DNA from: Glutinoglossum americanum
Taxonomy: Eukaryota > Ascomycota > Geoglossomycetes > Geoglossales > Geoglossaceae
Reading direction: 5' to 3'
Assembly (NCBI GenBank): GCA_020080175.1
Contig: JAGHQL010000150.1
Coordinates: 1-64,000 of the forward strand
Length of the DNA: 64,000 nt
In this document: piece by piece, positions 44,120 through 55,696 of the stretch
Position numbering within the stretch: position 1 is the first letter of the stretch
Layout of the letters: each line of letters opens with the position of its first letter
Program-made: the position numbers and the translations under genes
Notes under the pieces: generated by a model
Seen by the model: the letters and a program-made list of their open reading frames with translations, nothing else
What the model was told of the DNA's origin: nothing
Databases searched by the model: none

Positions 44120-47087
44120 TCAGCTCCCCAACTCCACCCTCCTCTCCAACACCGCCCTAGCCTCACTCTCCGTTAAAACTTCAACACCCATCTCCTCCAA
44201 AACCTCCTTCGCCTTCTCATTGCTCTCAAAAACCTTCCTCTCCACATCCCTCAAATTCCACCCCCCCTCCCTCCCACCCTCACGAAGCGGCAAACACAAC
44301 AACCCAACCCCCTCCCTCAACCTCCTCATCCCCGCCTCCCCCTGCCCCTCTCCAAGCCATACATCTAGTAGATCCCACATAGTAGCCACATCACGGGAAA
44401 ACTGCACCGCGCCGCTCGTGGAGAAGGTGTTGCGCATCAGGACGTAGTCCCAGAGATATTGTTGGAGGTAGGAGGTGAGATGTCGAAAGATGCGGCGGAG
44501 GGGGGCGGGGGCGAGGGCGGAGGAGAGGAAGGACAGGTAGGTGGAGAGTTGGCGGACCGGGGGGTCGAGTTCGAGGGTTATAGTGGAGGTGGAGGCGGAG
44601 ACATCTGAGTTGAGTGACGACCATGTAGATCTATGCGGATTTGTTTTTCAGCATTGTACTATACAGCGATACGAGCAGGAATGGGAGGTGTACATTCGGG
44701 AGTACGGCCTGAGAGTTTCCTTCATGTTGCTCGAGAGAAGTTCCACTAAAAGTCCTTCGGTACGCACACGAAGCTCGTTAAACGCGCCAGCGCTCTCATC
44801 AAAAAGCCCACCAGTATCATCCCCTGAACCAACACTGCTAGATGTACGGTTTGCAACTTCCTGAACGCTCATAGGGCCCGCCAAATTCTTCCCTGTATTT
44901 CTTCTAGCTCTTTCCTGAAGCTCTTCCCAGAGTTCAAGGAAGAACTACAAAAACGTCACAAATCAGCAAAAATATCGACCAAAAGGCCTACTAGTTTGTT
45001 CTGCAAGGAGGCCAGAAGCTTACAATATCGTCACTCCAGTCCCGCATAGCCTTCTCAAGATACTCTGCACTACCATAGACTCGACACAGCCTCTCTAGAC
45101 CTCCCACACCAGCCAGGCTAGCCTGGTCTTCTTTGCTAACCCCCTGCACAGCCCGAGCGATAGAAGATGTCAAGACCGTGTAAGCCTCTATTGCGGAATG
45201 AAGACGGTTATGAAACTTATCAAGGATAGCGATTTGAATGTCGATCAGAAATCGCAACTTTTGGGATAAAGACGACAGTGGCCGATAGCGGTCTTGGCAT
45301 GATAAGTAAAGGCGTCAGCTCCTCTATCACCTCTTGCCAGGGTAGAAGGTGAATAACCTGTAATTGCCTCGAATAAATCCTTCAATCTAATAGCCGACTT
45401 TGTAGCCTTGGTCACCGAAGGATCAACGTCGTAATCAATCTCCCAGGCGTCTTTCGTAGATACAATAGTCTGATACCTCGAAAGAGCAACTATTTTTGGG
45501 CCAATTTATTATCAGCGCAAGCTAAAACAAATTGGCAGTATCAAATCGTGAGTTAGGACATAGACTAGGCTCACACTCTTTCTCCACCTGAAGCCACCTA
45601 GGAAACCAGTCTTGCTTTACAAGGACTTCCCACGCCAGTCCTTTCCAATTTTCTAGACCCTTCCCGCCTTCGTAACTCCACTCTTCCTTCAGTGTTGAGT
45701 CGAAGCTTATCAATTCATGGATGAAATGGCTTAATAGTTGAGGTTGTCCAACGATCTCAGGTAGGAGGTGTGAAATCTTTCGCCTCAGCATCGGAAGCAA
45801 AGATGTGATAAATGCAGATGTAGAGTCGGCGTAAATAGGGTTAAGACCTACGCTAGATCCGGCAAACTGGGAGCGGAGAACAGGTCCTAAATATTGCGAC
45901 AAAAAATCACAGTATGTATTTAGGAGACTGATGGTATGGGAGAGAAAGTATTCGGGCTAACTATGTTAGTTATATAAATTGGGCACATGGTTGTGATTGA
46001 AGGGTCGAACCTTGTCTGTTCTATTTGTTGGTTTACTGCCATCGAAATGATATCTGAATCTAAGCTCTAAGGGCTTCACCATCACCTCCAGCGGCAGCAG
46101 AACAGATGGCTCCTTCCAATCGCCGTCGTTTCCTTTACCATCGTCACTTGCCTCAAGGTCCCTATGAAGGATAATCAGGTCAGGGTTCTGTCGCCATCAT
46201 TGATACTTCAACATGCGCAGTACTCTAAAAGGAAACGCAAAACCACTCACACTTTCTGCAACTCTAAGAGTTTCCCGACTCCCTCGTTCCATTCATTTTG
46301 ATCAGCTCCATCAATTCTCACCTCTTTGCTCGGCCACTTTATTTTATTCAGCAGAGCCTCAAATTCGTTCTCTAGAACTTCCTTCATTTGTTTGCGGAGC
46401 GACATCGAAGCAATTTCAACGTGGCCAACAAGATGTGGCGCTGCGCCTTCGGCGGCTGGTTGCAGTGACTGCAGTTCTCGAGTGAGATTTTGTAGTCGAG
46501 CATATGACTTCAGGGCCGTGCGGGGAGATGTTTTGACTCTAAGGCGGGCCTCCGCACTCCATAGGGCCATTAATATTAGTGTGGTGCTAATAGTGTATTC
46601 TTTGGGAGTGCATAGACATACCTGAGTTCCTCAACCTCCTTCAAGCGCTCCACATAGCCTTTCGCGACATCCAAGCCTCGAAGTTTCTCCATGCTGCTCT
46701 CAAACCTCCGAGTAGCTTCACCACTCGTTTCAGACCTCGTGACTACCAGCAATCGACGACCAATGTCTGCTTGTCGGGTTTGAAAGGCTTCCGCCTGTCG
46801 AAGTAGTGAAGATGCGTGCGATTCGGAAGCTTTGTGTGCCTTTTCAAGGGAAATCTCTGCATCTTGAAGCTACAGCACACCTGAGCTAAACGCTCGGTGG
46901 AAGTGTAATACTAAGGACTTGAACTTACTTGTTTAGTGAGTAAATCATGTTGATTCTTAACGTTAAACAATAGCGACTCGAGATTTTCTAAATCGTCGTA
47001 AGTCTGCAGTTTATCGTTGAGATAGTCCTCCACACGAACATCCCTTTCCTCCTTTGGTATGCCCCTAGGATCTGCTGCTGTTGCCAT
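44120..47087 (-). CDS. RINT1/Tip20-family vesicle tether subunit
   Basis: Nine exons on the minus strand: 47087-46929, 46869-46622, 46556-46253, 46187-46011, 45956-45575, 45489-45358, 45292-45024, 44944-44694 and 44630-44120. The exons sum to 810 codons with all phases agreeing. Family features are the start RVEDYLNDKLQTYDDLENLESLL, a coiled-coil N-terminal part, VMVKPLELRFRYHFDG.KPTNRTDKPEYFLSH, WLQVEKEFALSRYQ, DAWEIDYD, and DRYRPLSSL..KLRFLIDIQIAILDKFH. The C-terminus has YLWDYVLMRN.FSTSGAVQFSRD. Tip20/RINT1 with Dsl1 and Sec39 tethers COPI vesicles at the ER. The start at MATAADPRG is preferred to an ATG 27 codons upstream. It is head-to-head with the DNA ligase gene. Confidence 0.88.
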
Positions 47088-47251
47088 ATGAAACGTCGTT
47101 GTGAAACGTTGTTGTCTGGCTTCTGTGATTGATGTTGACAACTCGACGCATTTAGAGACGCTGGGCATGAGGCTCCGCGAGCCTCTATATTAATGACGTC
47201 TTCTGTGCACCTCCAGACACGACCAGATAGCGCCGCGATTCTTGGAAACAC
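47088..47251. promoter_or_regulatory. Shared divergent promoter of RINT1-like gene and DNA ligase I
   Basis: 164 bp between start codons. It contains GACGTC near 47195 and an inverted GAGGCTC..GAGCCTC near 47169-47184. ACGCGT is not present. Confidence 0.5.
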
Positions 47252-50108
47252 ATGGCGAGCCCCACAAAGAAACGCAAGAAGAATAGCGATGGGGCACCAC
47301 CACGGGTGGTTCGGAATTTGGATTATTTCTTTAGCAAAGAGAAGAAAAGCACGCTACCTGGTGGGGACTCTAAAGAGCAAAGATTAACGGATGAAGAGCT
47401 GGCAAGGAAACTGCATAAGCAGTGGAACAAAGAAGATATGCCACTAGACCACCGCCCTACGGACACTATGCCAGCTAAAGAAGGCAATGTTGAGAGCAAA
47501 GAATATGCCCTAGAGGAAGATACTGGACCTACAACAGAGCCCGCCCCAAGAGTACCTCCAAAGTCGAATCTTGCCCTGCAATTTGTCTCATCTACAGAGG
47601 ACGCCATTTCGTCTACAATTCCGTTTGACGGGGATGCTCTGGATTTCACACCTTCAAAATACGTCCCGGAACTACAAAAGCTTTGGAAGAACGAGGGTGG
47701 CGACTCGTCATATGCACTTTTGACGAGATGTTTCGCATTGGTAAATAGCACACGGAGCAGGATTAAAATTGTGAACACACTGGTGAATTTCTTGAGAACC
47801 ATCATTGAAGGGGATCCAGGAAGTCTACTTGCCTCCGTAAGTCGAGAGCTATGTGTATAATGTCTCCGAAATGCCCCCAGTTCTCTAGCCCCCTACTCCG
47901 AGACCTCTCACCGCGGGATGGGGAATATCTCACCCTTTCTGTAGGCAAAACGGACTGAGTTCCCAAAGATTGTCTCCATCCAGCTCCCACAATGCACTCA
48001 CCCGCCAAATCCCTAATCCGGCTCTCTATAACGCAATTATTCCACACTCTTTTGTAGATCAGAGGCAATCCTAACGATACGTGCTATATTTCTAGGTTTG
48101 GCTTGCCACAAACGCTATTTCTCCACCATACATATCGCTCGAGCTTGGCCTTGGTGGATCTGCTATCTCTAAAGCACTCAAGAGAGTTTGTGGTTTGGAT
48201 AACCAGTCATTGAAAACCATATATAGCAAATATGGTGATGCCGGAGATGTTGCTTTTGAGGCAAAAAAGAAACAAAGCTTTACGTTGCGAAAACCTAAGC
48301 CGCTATCTATCAAGGGCGTCTATCAGTCACTTGTAAGGATTGCGAATTCTAAAGGAACCGGAAGCCAGGAGGCGAAGCAGCAGATAGTGGAGAGATTGCT
48401 ACAAGACGCGCGAGGTGGGGAGGAGAGCAGATATATTGTGAGGACTTTGGTGCAACATGTAATCGACAAATCCCCCCCCTACTCTGTAGACTAGGCTAAT
48501 TGTACTTAGCTTAGGATCGGTGCCGTGAAAACAACGATGCTCATTGCTCTTTCGCGGGCATTTCTCCTTTCCCGCCCGCCGGGTGGTCAATATCTCATTC
48601 GTGCCCAATCAGAACTTGCACTATTCTCAAAAGAGACACTTGCAGGAGTCTTTGCAAGGGCAGAGGAAATCGTAAAGGCCTGCTTCGCTCGCCACCCTGA
48701 TTATAACGACTTAGTTCCGTGCCTGCTTGAGGTGGGAGTTACTAATGAACTCCTACTGCGCTGTGGGCTCAGGCTTCATATACCTCTTAGACCTATGTTG
48801 GGAAGTATCACTAGAGATCTTAGCGAAATGCTCACAAAGTTGCAAGAAAGAGGCTTCAGCTGCGAATATAAATATGATGGCCAGCGTGCTCAGGTGCACT
48901 GCGACGAGAATGGTAGAGTGTCAATATTTTCAAGGCATCTGGAACTAATGACAGATAAATACCCTGATTTAGTAGCGTTGGTGCCTCGAATTCGGGGAGA
49001 TGGTGCTAGAAGCTTTATCATGGAGGGAGAGGTGGTAGCGATTGACCGCGAGTCAGGGAATCTGAAGAACTTCCAGGCCTTGGCTGGTAGAGGGAGGAAA
49101 GACGTTCTCATAGGAAGTGTGAAAGTTGACGTTTGTCTTTTTGCTTTCGATCTTATGTACCTGAACGGAGAAGAACTACTGGGCCGACCATTCCGGGAGA
49201 GGAGAGAACTACTACGAAGTCTATTTGTTGAGGCTCCAGGGCAGTTCACATGGGTGAAGAGCATCGATGCACATTCTGCCGACTCAGAAGCTATTTTGGA
49301 ATTCTTCAATTCTGCTATCGAGTTCAAGTGCGAGGGTATTATGGTGAAAGTGCTCGACAATGTGGTGGACACCGTGATAGAACCAGCGGTGGAGACGGCC
49401 GACGATATACAACCACGACAACCCCCACCATCCACACCCAAGAGGAATGGTAAATCCAAAGCTTCCATAGAAAAGGAGAAAGGAAAAGAAAGGGGAACGC
49501 GCCGAAAAGCCCTTCTCGCCACATACGAGCCCGACAAGCGCCTTGACTCTTGGCTCAAGGTTAAGAAAGACTACCATACAGCAGCCGACACCCTCGATTT
49601 AATCCCAATCGCCGGCTGGCATGGTCAGGGCCGCAAAGCAAAATGGTGGTCTCCGATCCTACTTGCCGTACGAAATACTGATACTGGCAGCTTAGAGGCA
49701 GTCTGCAAAGCAATATCAGGATTCACTGATAAGTTTTATGCTGAGATTAAAAGCAAATACGACCTGGACTCAGACAATGTGATTTCACGTCCCGCATATA
49801 TTGAGTACAAAGGACCCGAGCCGGATGTTTGGTTCGAGCCACAGGAAGTGTGGGAGGTCGTTTTTGGAGATATAACCCTGAGCCCTGTTTATACGGCTGC
49901 GATCGGCTTGGTGAGCGAGGAGAGAGGACTAAGCTTAAGGTTTCCGCGGTTTCTCAGGAAGAGGGATGACAAGGGCATAGAAGATGCGTCGACGGCGGGC
50001 TTTTTGGCGGGATTGTTTCACAGGCAAGAAGCTAAGAGCGTGGAGAAGTCTGTTGCGAATGCAGGAAGAAGCGGCGATAGAGAAGAGGATTCGGGAGATG
50101 ACGAATAA
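47252..50108 (+). CDS. CDC9: ATP-dependent DNA ligase I
   Basis: Three exons, 47252-47836, 48096-48458 and 48510-50108, giving 848 aa. The first intron is 259 bp, long for this window, with a CTAACG branch. RNLDYFFSK at residues 21-29 resembles a PCNA-interacting box. The DNA-binding domain includes KGVYQSLVRIANSKGTGSQEAK. The nucleotide-transfer domain has motif I EYKYDGQRAQVH with the adenylated Lys at 437, then FIMEGEVVAID, VCLFAFDLMYLNG and EGIMVK. The OB-fold part has WLKVKKDY and the ligase I end RFLRKR. A basic Lys/Arg-rich insert (KRNGKSKASIEKEKGKERGTRR) follows EGIMVK. The enzyme seals Okazaki fragments and repair nicks. It is the second replication gene within about 6 kb of POL2. 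Confidence 0.95.
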
Positions 50109-51847
50109 GATCATGTTAGTACATGACCTTAGGCACGAGGCTAGATAGGTTAACATAGTGAGGAGTCACCAAAACACAAAAAATTACGAGTATCGTCATT
50201 TGCACATGCAATACCCCCTTAAACCACAATCTCTAAGATAAGGACCACTAGCGCACCATAGAGTATATAATTGAAGGACACCGTTGTATCATGACGCATA
50301 TGTTCCGGAGGGACTCCTATAACCATTAGGCACACCCCTAAGACCGCCGTTGTATCACGGCGCAGATGTCCGGGAGGGACCCCATAACCACTAGGCATGC
50401 CCCTTGAAAAACAGTAAGCGGGATGTACTTCCGATCCGGGCGTAGATCAGTTGCTCTGATTATGAGGCAGCCAATCGAATTTCCTCATTATGTAGCCAAA
50501 AGATGCAAGGCAAATAATTCCAACAGTATCCCGCTAGACAATGTGTACTCCAAGATCGTAAATCTTCATGACAAGATAGACCAATCGCCGGCAGAAAAGC
50601 AGCTGATTTAGCTGTCTGAAGTATATCATTCTCCGGACCGAATGAGAGCCAAATGACACGGATATCCGTCGAAGAAGCCCAATTTAATGCCCGGTGTTCG
50701 CCATAACAGCGTTTAGCTAAAACCAGTCGGAGACGATAATAGAGTAGTCCATTTTACTATATGTTCTGGATGCGGAAAAGTTGGCTAGTATATTCCTTAG
50801 CCCCAGAACGCCGCCCCACCTATATAACTATATCCCGAAGTGGAAAATGTCCTGCCGGAGGCTTCAACAGTAGTACATCATTTCCTCGTTGATCCTCCGC
50901 GGAATTGCTCTTTGAGTTCAGCAATATAGTACTGTAGAAATTTTCTAACATCTGAAGAGCTAGGGTCTGGAGTTATCCATTAGCCCCTGGGCTCGAAGCA
51001 CAGGGGTGGAATAGCAGTAGAGATCACATACTATCTACATTTGTGCCACCCATTTCGGAGGGGTCCTTTCCGTGCCTGATTTCTTGTATCCGTTTGTGGA
51101 AATGTCGAACGGCCCGGTGGAAGACGGGACTCGAGAGAAGCTATCCCATCGATCAAGTTAGCCTCCTGAATAATTCAAAGGGGCAGGAAACTCTCTTACT
51201 CTAGCCGTGAGCCATGCCTACGAAAAAGAAATTTTTCATATCGTCAGCTACGGTATTTGATGCTTCTCTCCACGGCTCCCCAACGAATATGGACAAACCT
51301 CGAAAACCCGAACCCACATCGCCATCTTCACATAACGCGCAATTCGGTAATCCTCCACGGATCAATCCTGTCGGGTTTGGCCTATTGCAATGATGGCTTC
51401 TTGGGATCACAGTGAACGGATGATGGGTTTTCGTAGCCGAATGCCAGCTAATCATGTGGCGGAAGCGATACGATATCCCTTCCCCTTCACAATAATGTCA
51501 TTTCCCAAATGAGTAAGTATAATTGTCCTTTTTTCAGCCGACTTCCTTCTCCTTATCAAAGACGAAGCTTCTGCAAGCATTGGGAACAAAGAATCTACGA
51601 TCGCGCCGCCCGCTACGAACTATTAGAACTTCACGTCGCCACCTTGCGTCGCCGTGGTTCAAGTGCAGCCTGGAAGTGTATTAGGCATCAATCAGCAGTA
51701 GGTAATCATTCAGAACCAGAAAGAATACAATCCCATTTTTCAAGCATAAATTTCATCTTCCTTCTCGCTCCCCTTAGGAGCAGTCAAAACAACCTGAATC
51801 CCCTACTCATATCTCGGCGGCGACGCGCTGCTGCCAAAATCAAGGAA
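50109..51847. other. Intergenic region, 1.7 kb
   Basis: No convincing gene. Small open frames (50423-50611 plus strand, 51455-51201 minus strand) lack recognisable motifs. It contains a two-unit 66-bp tandem duplication and, towards the end, the probable leader of the phosphatase gene, where the frame is open from 51509 without conserved sequence. Confidence 0.5.
50276..50407. repeat. Two-unit 66-bp tandem duplication
   Basis: CCGTTGTATC at 50281 recurs at 50347, with matching GACGCATATGTTCCGGAGGGACTCC and GGCGCAGATGTCCGGGAGGGACCCC segments and AACCA.TAGGCA.. after each. Most differences are transitions. Confidence 0.75.
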
Positions 51848-53132
51848 ATGACGACCTCTTTCGACATAAAACGACCCTACAGTGCACTCTCAAAGCGCTC
51901 GCGGTCTACAGAGAGTAATCGCTCTAATTCCTCTCAGTCAGCACGGAAGGCTTCGGAGGAACGAATGGACGAAGCCTATTGTGTTCCTGCATTTCTTCGC
52001 CTGTCGCGTCAAGGTGCGTATAAATTTTTGTCCTGCATTTGGGGACAATCTTGGCAAGCATGAGGGAAGCTGCAGCTAATGGTCTCGCTATTACGGCCTC
52101 TAGAAATCTTGGAAAAGTTCCATGAACTCGAATGGCAGCAACGCGATCGGATATTGGAGAGTACTAGAGAGCCTGACCCGGACTCTCTGTGGGCTGTCGA
52201 ACAGACGGCGGATGCCAAAGCGCGTAATAGATATACGAACGTGTTACCATGGGCCAACAACCGAATTCATTTACAAGTACCCCCCGAGCATTGTGACTAC
52301 ATAAATGCCTCGCCAATCATTCTGAGCAAGGGAAAGAAATACATTGCGACTCAGGTGCGTCATCCTAGTATTTCTCTGCGCAGGAAGCTGGTAGACCTAA
52401 CTATGTGATACATTTTAGGGGCCTAAGGAAGGACAATTTAGTCATATTTGGCGTATGATATGGCATGAAACAGCAAATCCCGCTGTGATCGTAATGCTCA
52501 CCCAAACCTGGGAGGCGGGACGAGACAAATGCTTCCAATACTTTCCGGAAGACCTTAACACTAATGATGAGCTGACCATCAACGACGACGATGAATTTGG
52601 TGATGGGTTCAAGGCGACCGTTAAGTTGTTGTCGCTATCTCAGGATGTAGCATCTCAGTCTACAATCCGTAAGATGCTTCTCACTGTCAATGGGGAGCAG
52701 AAAATGGTTTGGCATCTTCTCTTTTCCGGCTGGCCAGATTTCTGCATCCCGGAGGGTGAGAACCAGAGCGCGCTGCTTCGTCTCATCAAGATGTCAGAAG
52801 ATTATAACAATGTGGGGAGTCCTCGAATTGTTCATTGCAGCGCGGGCGTAGGGAGGACAGGGACCTTCATCGCGCTCGATCACTTACTTCAGGAGCTGGA
52901 CAGCGGATCTATCGAAGAAGCGATCAACAAGGAACCTCACTTCGATCCGGTATTCGATACAGTGAACAAACTTCGGGAACAGAGGATGACCATGGTGCAG
53001 AGTGATTCGCAGTTAGCCTTTGTTTACCAGGTACTTAGAGAAAAGTGGCTAGAGAAGAAAACCATCGCCCCGAGCCCGGAGGTGACCGAAGAAGTCGAAC
53101 CCCGACCCCCTGGGGCGTTCCCTGAGGATTAA
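51848..53132 (+). CDS. Protein tyrosine phosphatase
   Basis: Three exons, 51848-52013, 52104-52354 and 52419-53132, giving 376 aa. The start ATG at 51848 gives MTTSFDIKRPYSALSKR; an upstream extension is open but not conserved-looking. The classical PTP domain shows EKFHELEWQQRD, RNRYTNVLPWANNRI, DYINASPI, YIATQGPKEGQFSHIWRMIW, the WPD loop FSGWPDF, the active-site HCSAGVGRTG with Cys at 279, and the Q-loop VQSDSQLAFVY. All catalytic residues are present. The layout matches small cytosolic fungal PTPs (S. cerevisiae Ptp1, S. pombe Pyp group), which damp MAP-kinase signalling. A Ser-rich N-terminal tail (TESNRSNSSQSARK) may be regulatory. Confidence 0.9.
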
Positions 53133-53991
53133 GGTTTCTTCTTTCCTTTAATATTCCCGTTTTATTTCTAAGCTCCTTTTCCCGTCATACTTGAGGTTGG
53201 CTGCGATGGAGAAAAACCGCGCGAGCACGATTCCTTTAACCCCATTTTGCATAGACATTTTCTTCAATGTAAAATGTCGGGTGTTAGTGGGCGGGCATGG
53301 CTCACACTGTTGGTATCTTTGTCCAAAGCACCCTGTGGAAACCTACCACATTCTTTTGCATACCTTCCTTTTGCGCTGGTTTCCATCCTTTCATGTCTGG
53401 GGATTTGGAATTCATATGAGCATAGCGTGGTGGTTTTCCTGGAGTGAGGGTATTTCGGGGAACTTTCTTTGGGGTTCATAGAATCAGGAAGTAATGGTTG
53501 CTTCCAACTCAAATGTTTCCTACGGGACGGGGTTTAATTGGGCTTGGTTCATTCCTTTAGGGTACCGCAATTGCAATACTATTGCCAAACTAAGGCATCC
53601 CGTGCCGTCAGCGCCCACGGATGAAGACTTGAATAGAAGACTTAGCTCGTATGTAGAACCATATTTTATTTTATCTTATTTTTTGGTGAATATAAAGAGA
53701 AATAAAACACGGCAACGGACCAATCGATAGAGCTTTAGAGGAGCTGGGCCAAACATCGGCGCATGTAAATACTACAATTCTTTTTTTAATCCCTCAGACG
53801 GACTTCTAGATAATTTCGAAGACTGTTCGTTGTCTAGAGGTGAAAGGTGAAGCGAACAACACACATCATTAGCCGGTTCCATCCGAAACTTCATTGTCTG
53901 GTATGCCGAGGTGAGGGTCCAACACTCTTAATTGAGACGCCGATTATAGTATACTCTACTGGAACCCCGAGAGAGGGGGAGTAAGGAAGCA
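53133..53991. other. Intergenic region, 0.86 kb
   Basis: Holds the phosphatase 3' UTR and the carrier gene promoter. A T/A-rich stretch lies at 53660-53710. Small open frames have no motifs. Confidence 0.45.
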
Positions 53992-55497
53992 ATGGCTACA
54001 ATTGAGGAAGAAACCGGGGGATTTGTCCAAACATTCAAGGATTTGTTTGCCGGCGCTGCTGGCGGTGTTGCACAAGTGCTTTTGGGTCCGTTCACTATTT
54101 CAGATATATGCCTATCCCAATCCTCACGGTTCCTGTCCTGAAGCTTATCTGCTATGGCTGGCTATTTTCGACTGCATTGCTACTTCCTTTACCTGTCTGT
54201 TTCTTGCGTCATTTGAACAGGAACCACGGCTAACGGATCACCCATAACTAAGGCCAACCCTTTGGTAAGGTCTTCAGTGCAGAGGCATTGTGCCGGACTA
54301 GCAGTCATTGACATGACCCCTCCACTTAATAGATATCGTGAAAGTTCGGCTTCAAACGACTAGAGAGTACTCCAATGCGTTGGATTGTGCAGCAAAGATC
54401 TGGAAGAATGAGGGTGCTTTAGCATTTTATAAGGTTGTGAAATACTCCCCTTGTTGACATCTCCGAAGTGGATAGGTTTCATGGTGCCTGGTTTCGGCCT
54501 TTTGATCCTTGGCGAGGGTAATGCTAACGGAACTTTCGGTATACTAGGGCACATTGACGCCCCTGCTTGGAATTGGAGCATGTGTAAGAGGGCATTTTCT
54601 CTCGAGCGACCCCCCACCAGCTTGCTCTGCAAGTTGGGTTACCGGCCTTATCCTTCCTTCGACCCTCCCTCCTATATGGTTAAACTATTGCCTTATGTCT
54701 TCCCTTGATATTTGATATAAGTCATAGTGTGAACCCAACTCTTGATCACACAAATCTGATATTCCTTCCCACCAACAATTAGGTTAGTATCCAATTCGGC
54801 GCGTTCCACGAGGCCCGCCGCCGCCTTGAAGCCTATAATATACGGCGTAAGGCCCTCCACAAGGATCTTTCGTACGGCCAATACTATCTTGCCGGCGCCT
54901 TTGCCGGTGTTGCAAATAGTGTGATCTCTGGTCCCATTGAGCATGTACGAATACGGCTGCAAACCCAACCACACGGCGCCGCACGTCTGTACAATGGGCC
55001 GGTTGACTGTATAAGGAAGCTCTCTGCTCATCAAGGCGTGCTGCGAGGCTTGTACCGTGGGGAGGTTATCACCGTGCTACGAGAGGCGCAAGCATACGGC
55101 ATATGGTTCCTAACGTTCGAGTATCTAATGAATTCGGACGCCCAACGGAATAAGATTGAGAGGAAGGATATCCCTAGCTGGAAAGTGGCAGCCTATGGTG
55201 GTCTGGCTGGGGAAGCGTTGTGGTTGTGGAGCTACCCACTTGACGTTGTGAAGAGCAAGATGCAGAGTGATGGCTTTGGTGGAAGTCAGAAATTTAGCAA
55301 TATGAGAGATTGCTTTAGGCAGACTTTTAGGAGAGAAGGACTCGGGGGATTCTGGAAGGGGATTGGACCAACGTTGCTTAGGGCAATGCCAGTTTCTGCA
55401 GGCACATTCGCTGTGTGAGTTTTTATTTACCCCAGAGTCTTGGGGAGTTTTCACTGATAAAAATAGCGTCGAGATGACTATGAGGGTTATAAATTAG
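53992..55497 (+). CDS. Mitochondrial carrier, Ymc1/Ymc2-like
   Basis: Six exons: 53992-54085, a 12-nt exon 54253-54264, 54333-54433, 54548-54583, 54783-55414 and 55467-55497, giving 301 aa, the normal carrier length. Without the 12-nt exon the first carrier signature is lost; with it the join reads GQPFDIVKVRLQT, the PX[DE]XX[KR] motif. The second repeat has GPIEHVRIRLQT (Glu form) and the third SYPLDVVKSKMQSDG. KGTLTPLLGIGACVSVQFG near residue 80 is typical of the Ymc/Crc branch. Ymc proteins of yeast are inner-membrane carriers linked to amino-acid and glycine or glutamate supply; a Crc1-like carnitine carrier is the main alternative. The first intron has an unusual GTCCGT donor and the third a GTTGTG donor. 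Confidence 0.85.
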
Positions 55498-55696
55498 ATC
55501 TGATCGTCCTGGTTATGGTTTTTATGAGCCAGAGACGAGCAATGGGAGATGAACCAATACGGAATAGACGTGTATAGAATCTTTACGAAGGTGTTTTCAA
55601 CAAATAACTCGGCCTTGGTATATGGATTGGCAATAGAAATTCCGTGATATTGTACACATTCGGTATTGCTTACATTCAATATTACATAGAATATAT

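Noticed and set aside
50423-50611. Small open frame after LIG1
   Set aside because: 62 codons, no motif, next to a tandem duplication.
51201-51455. 84-codon minus-strand open frame
   Set aside because: No domain, splice partners or conservation signal seen; probably chance in the phosphatase upstream region.
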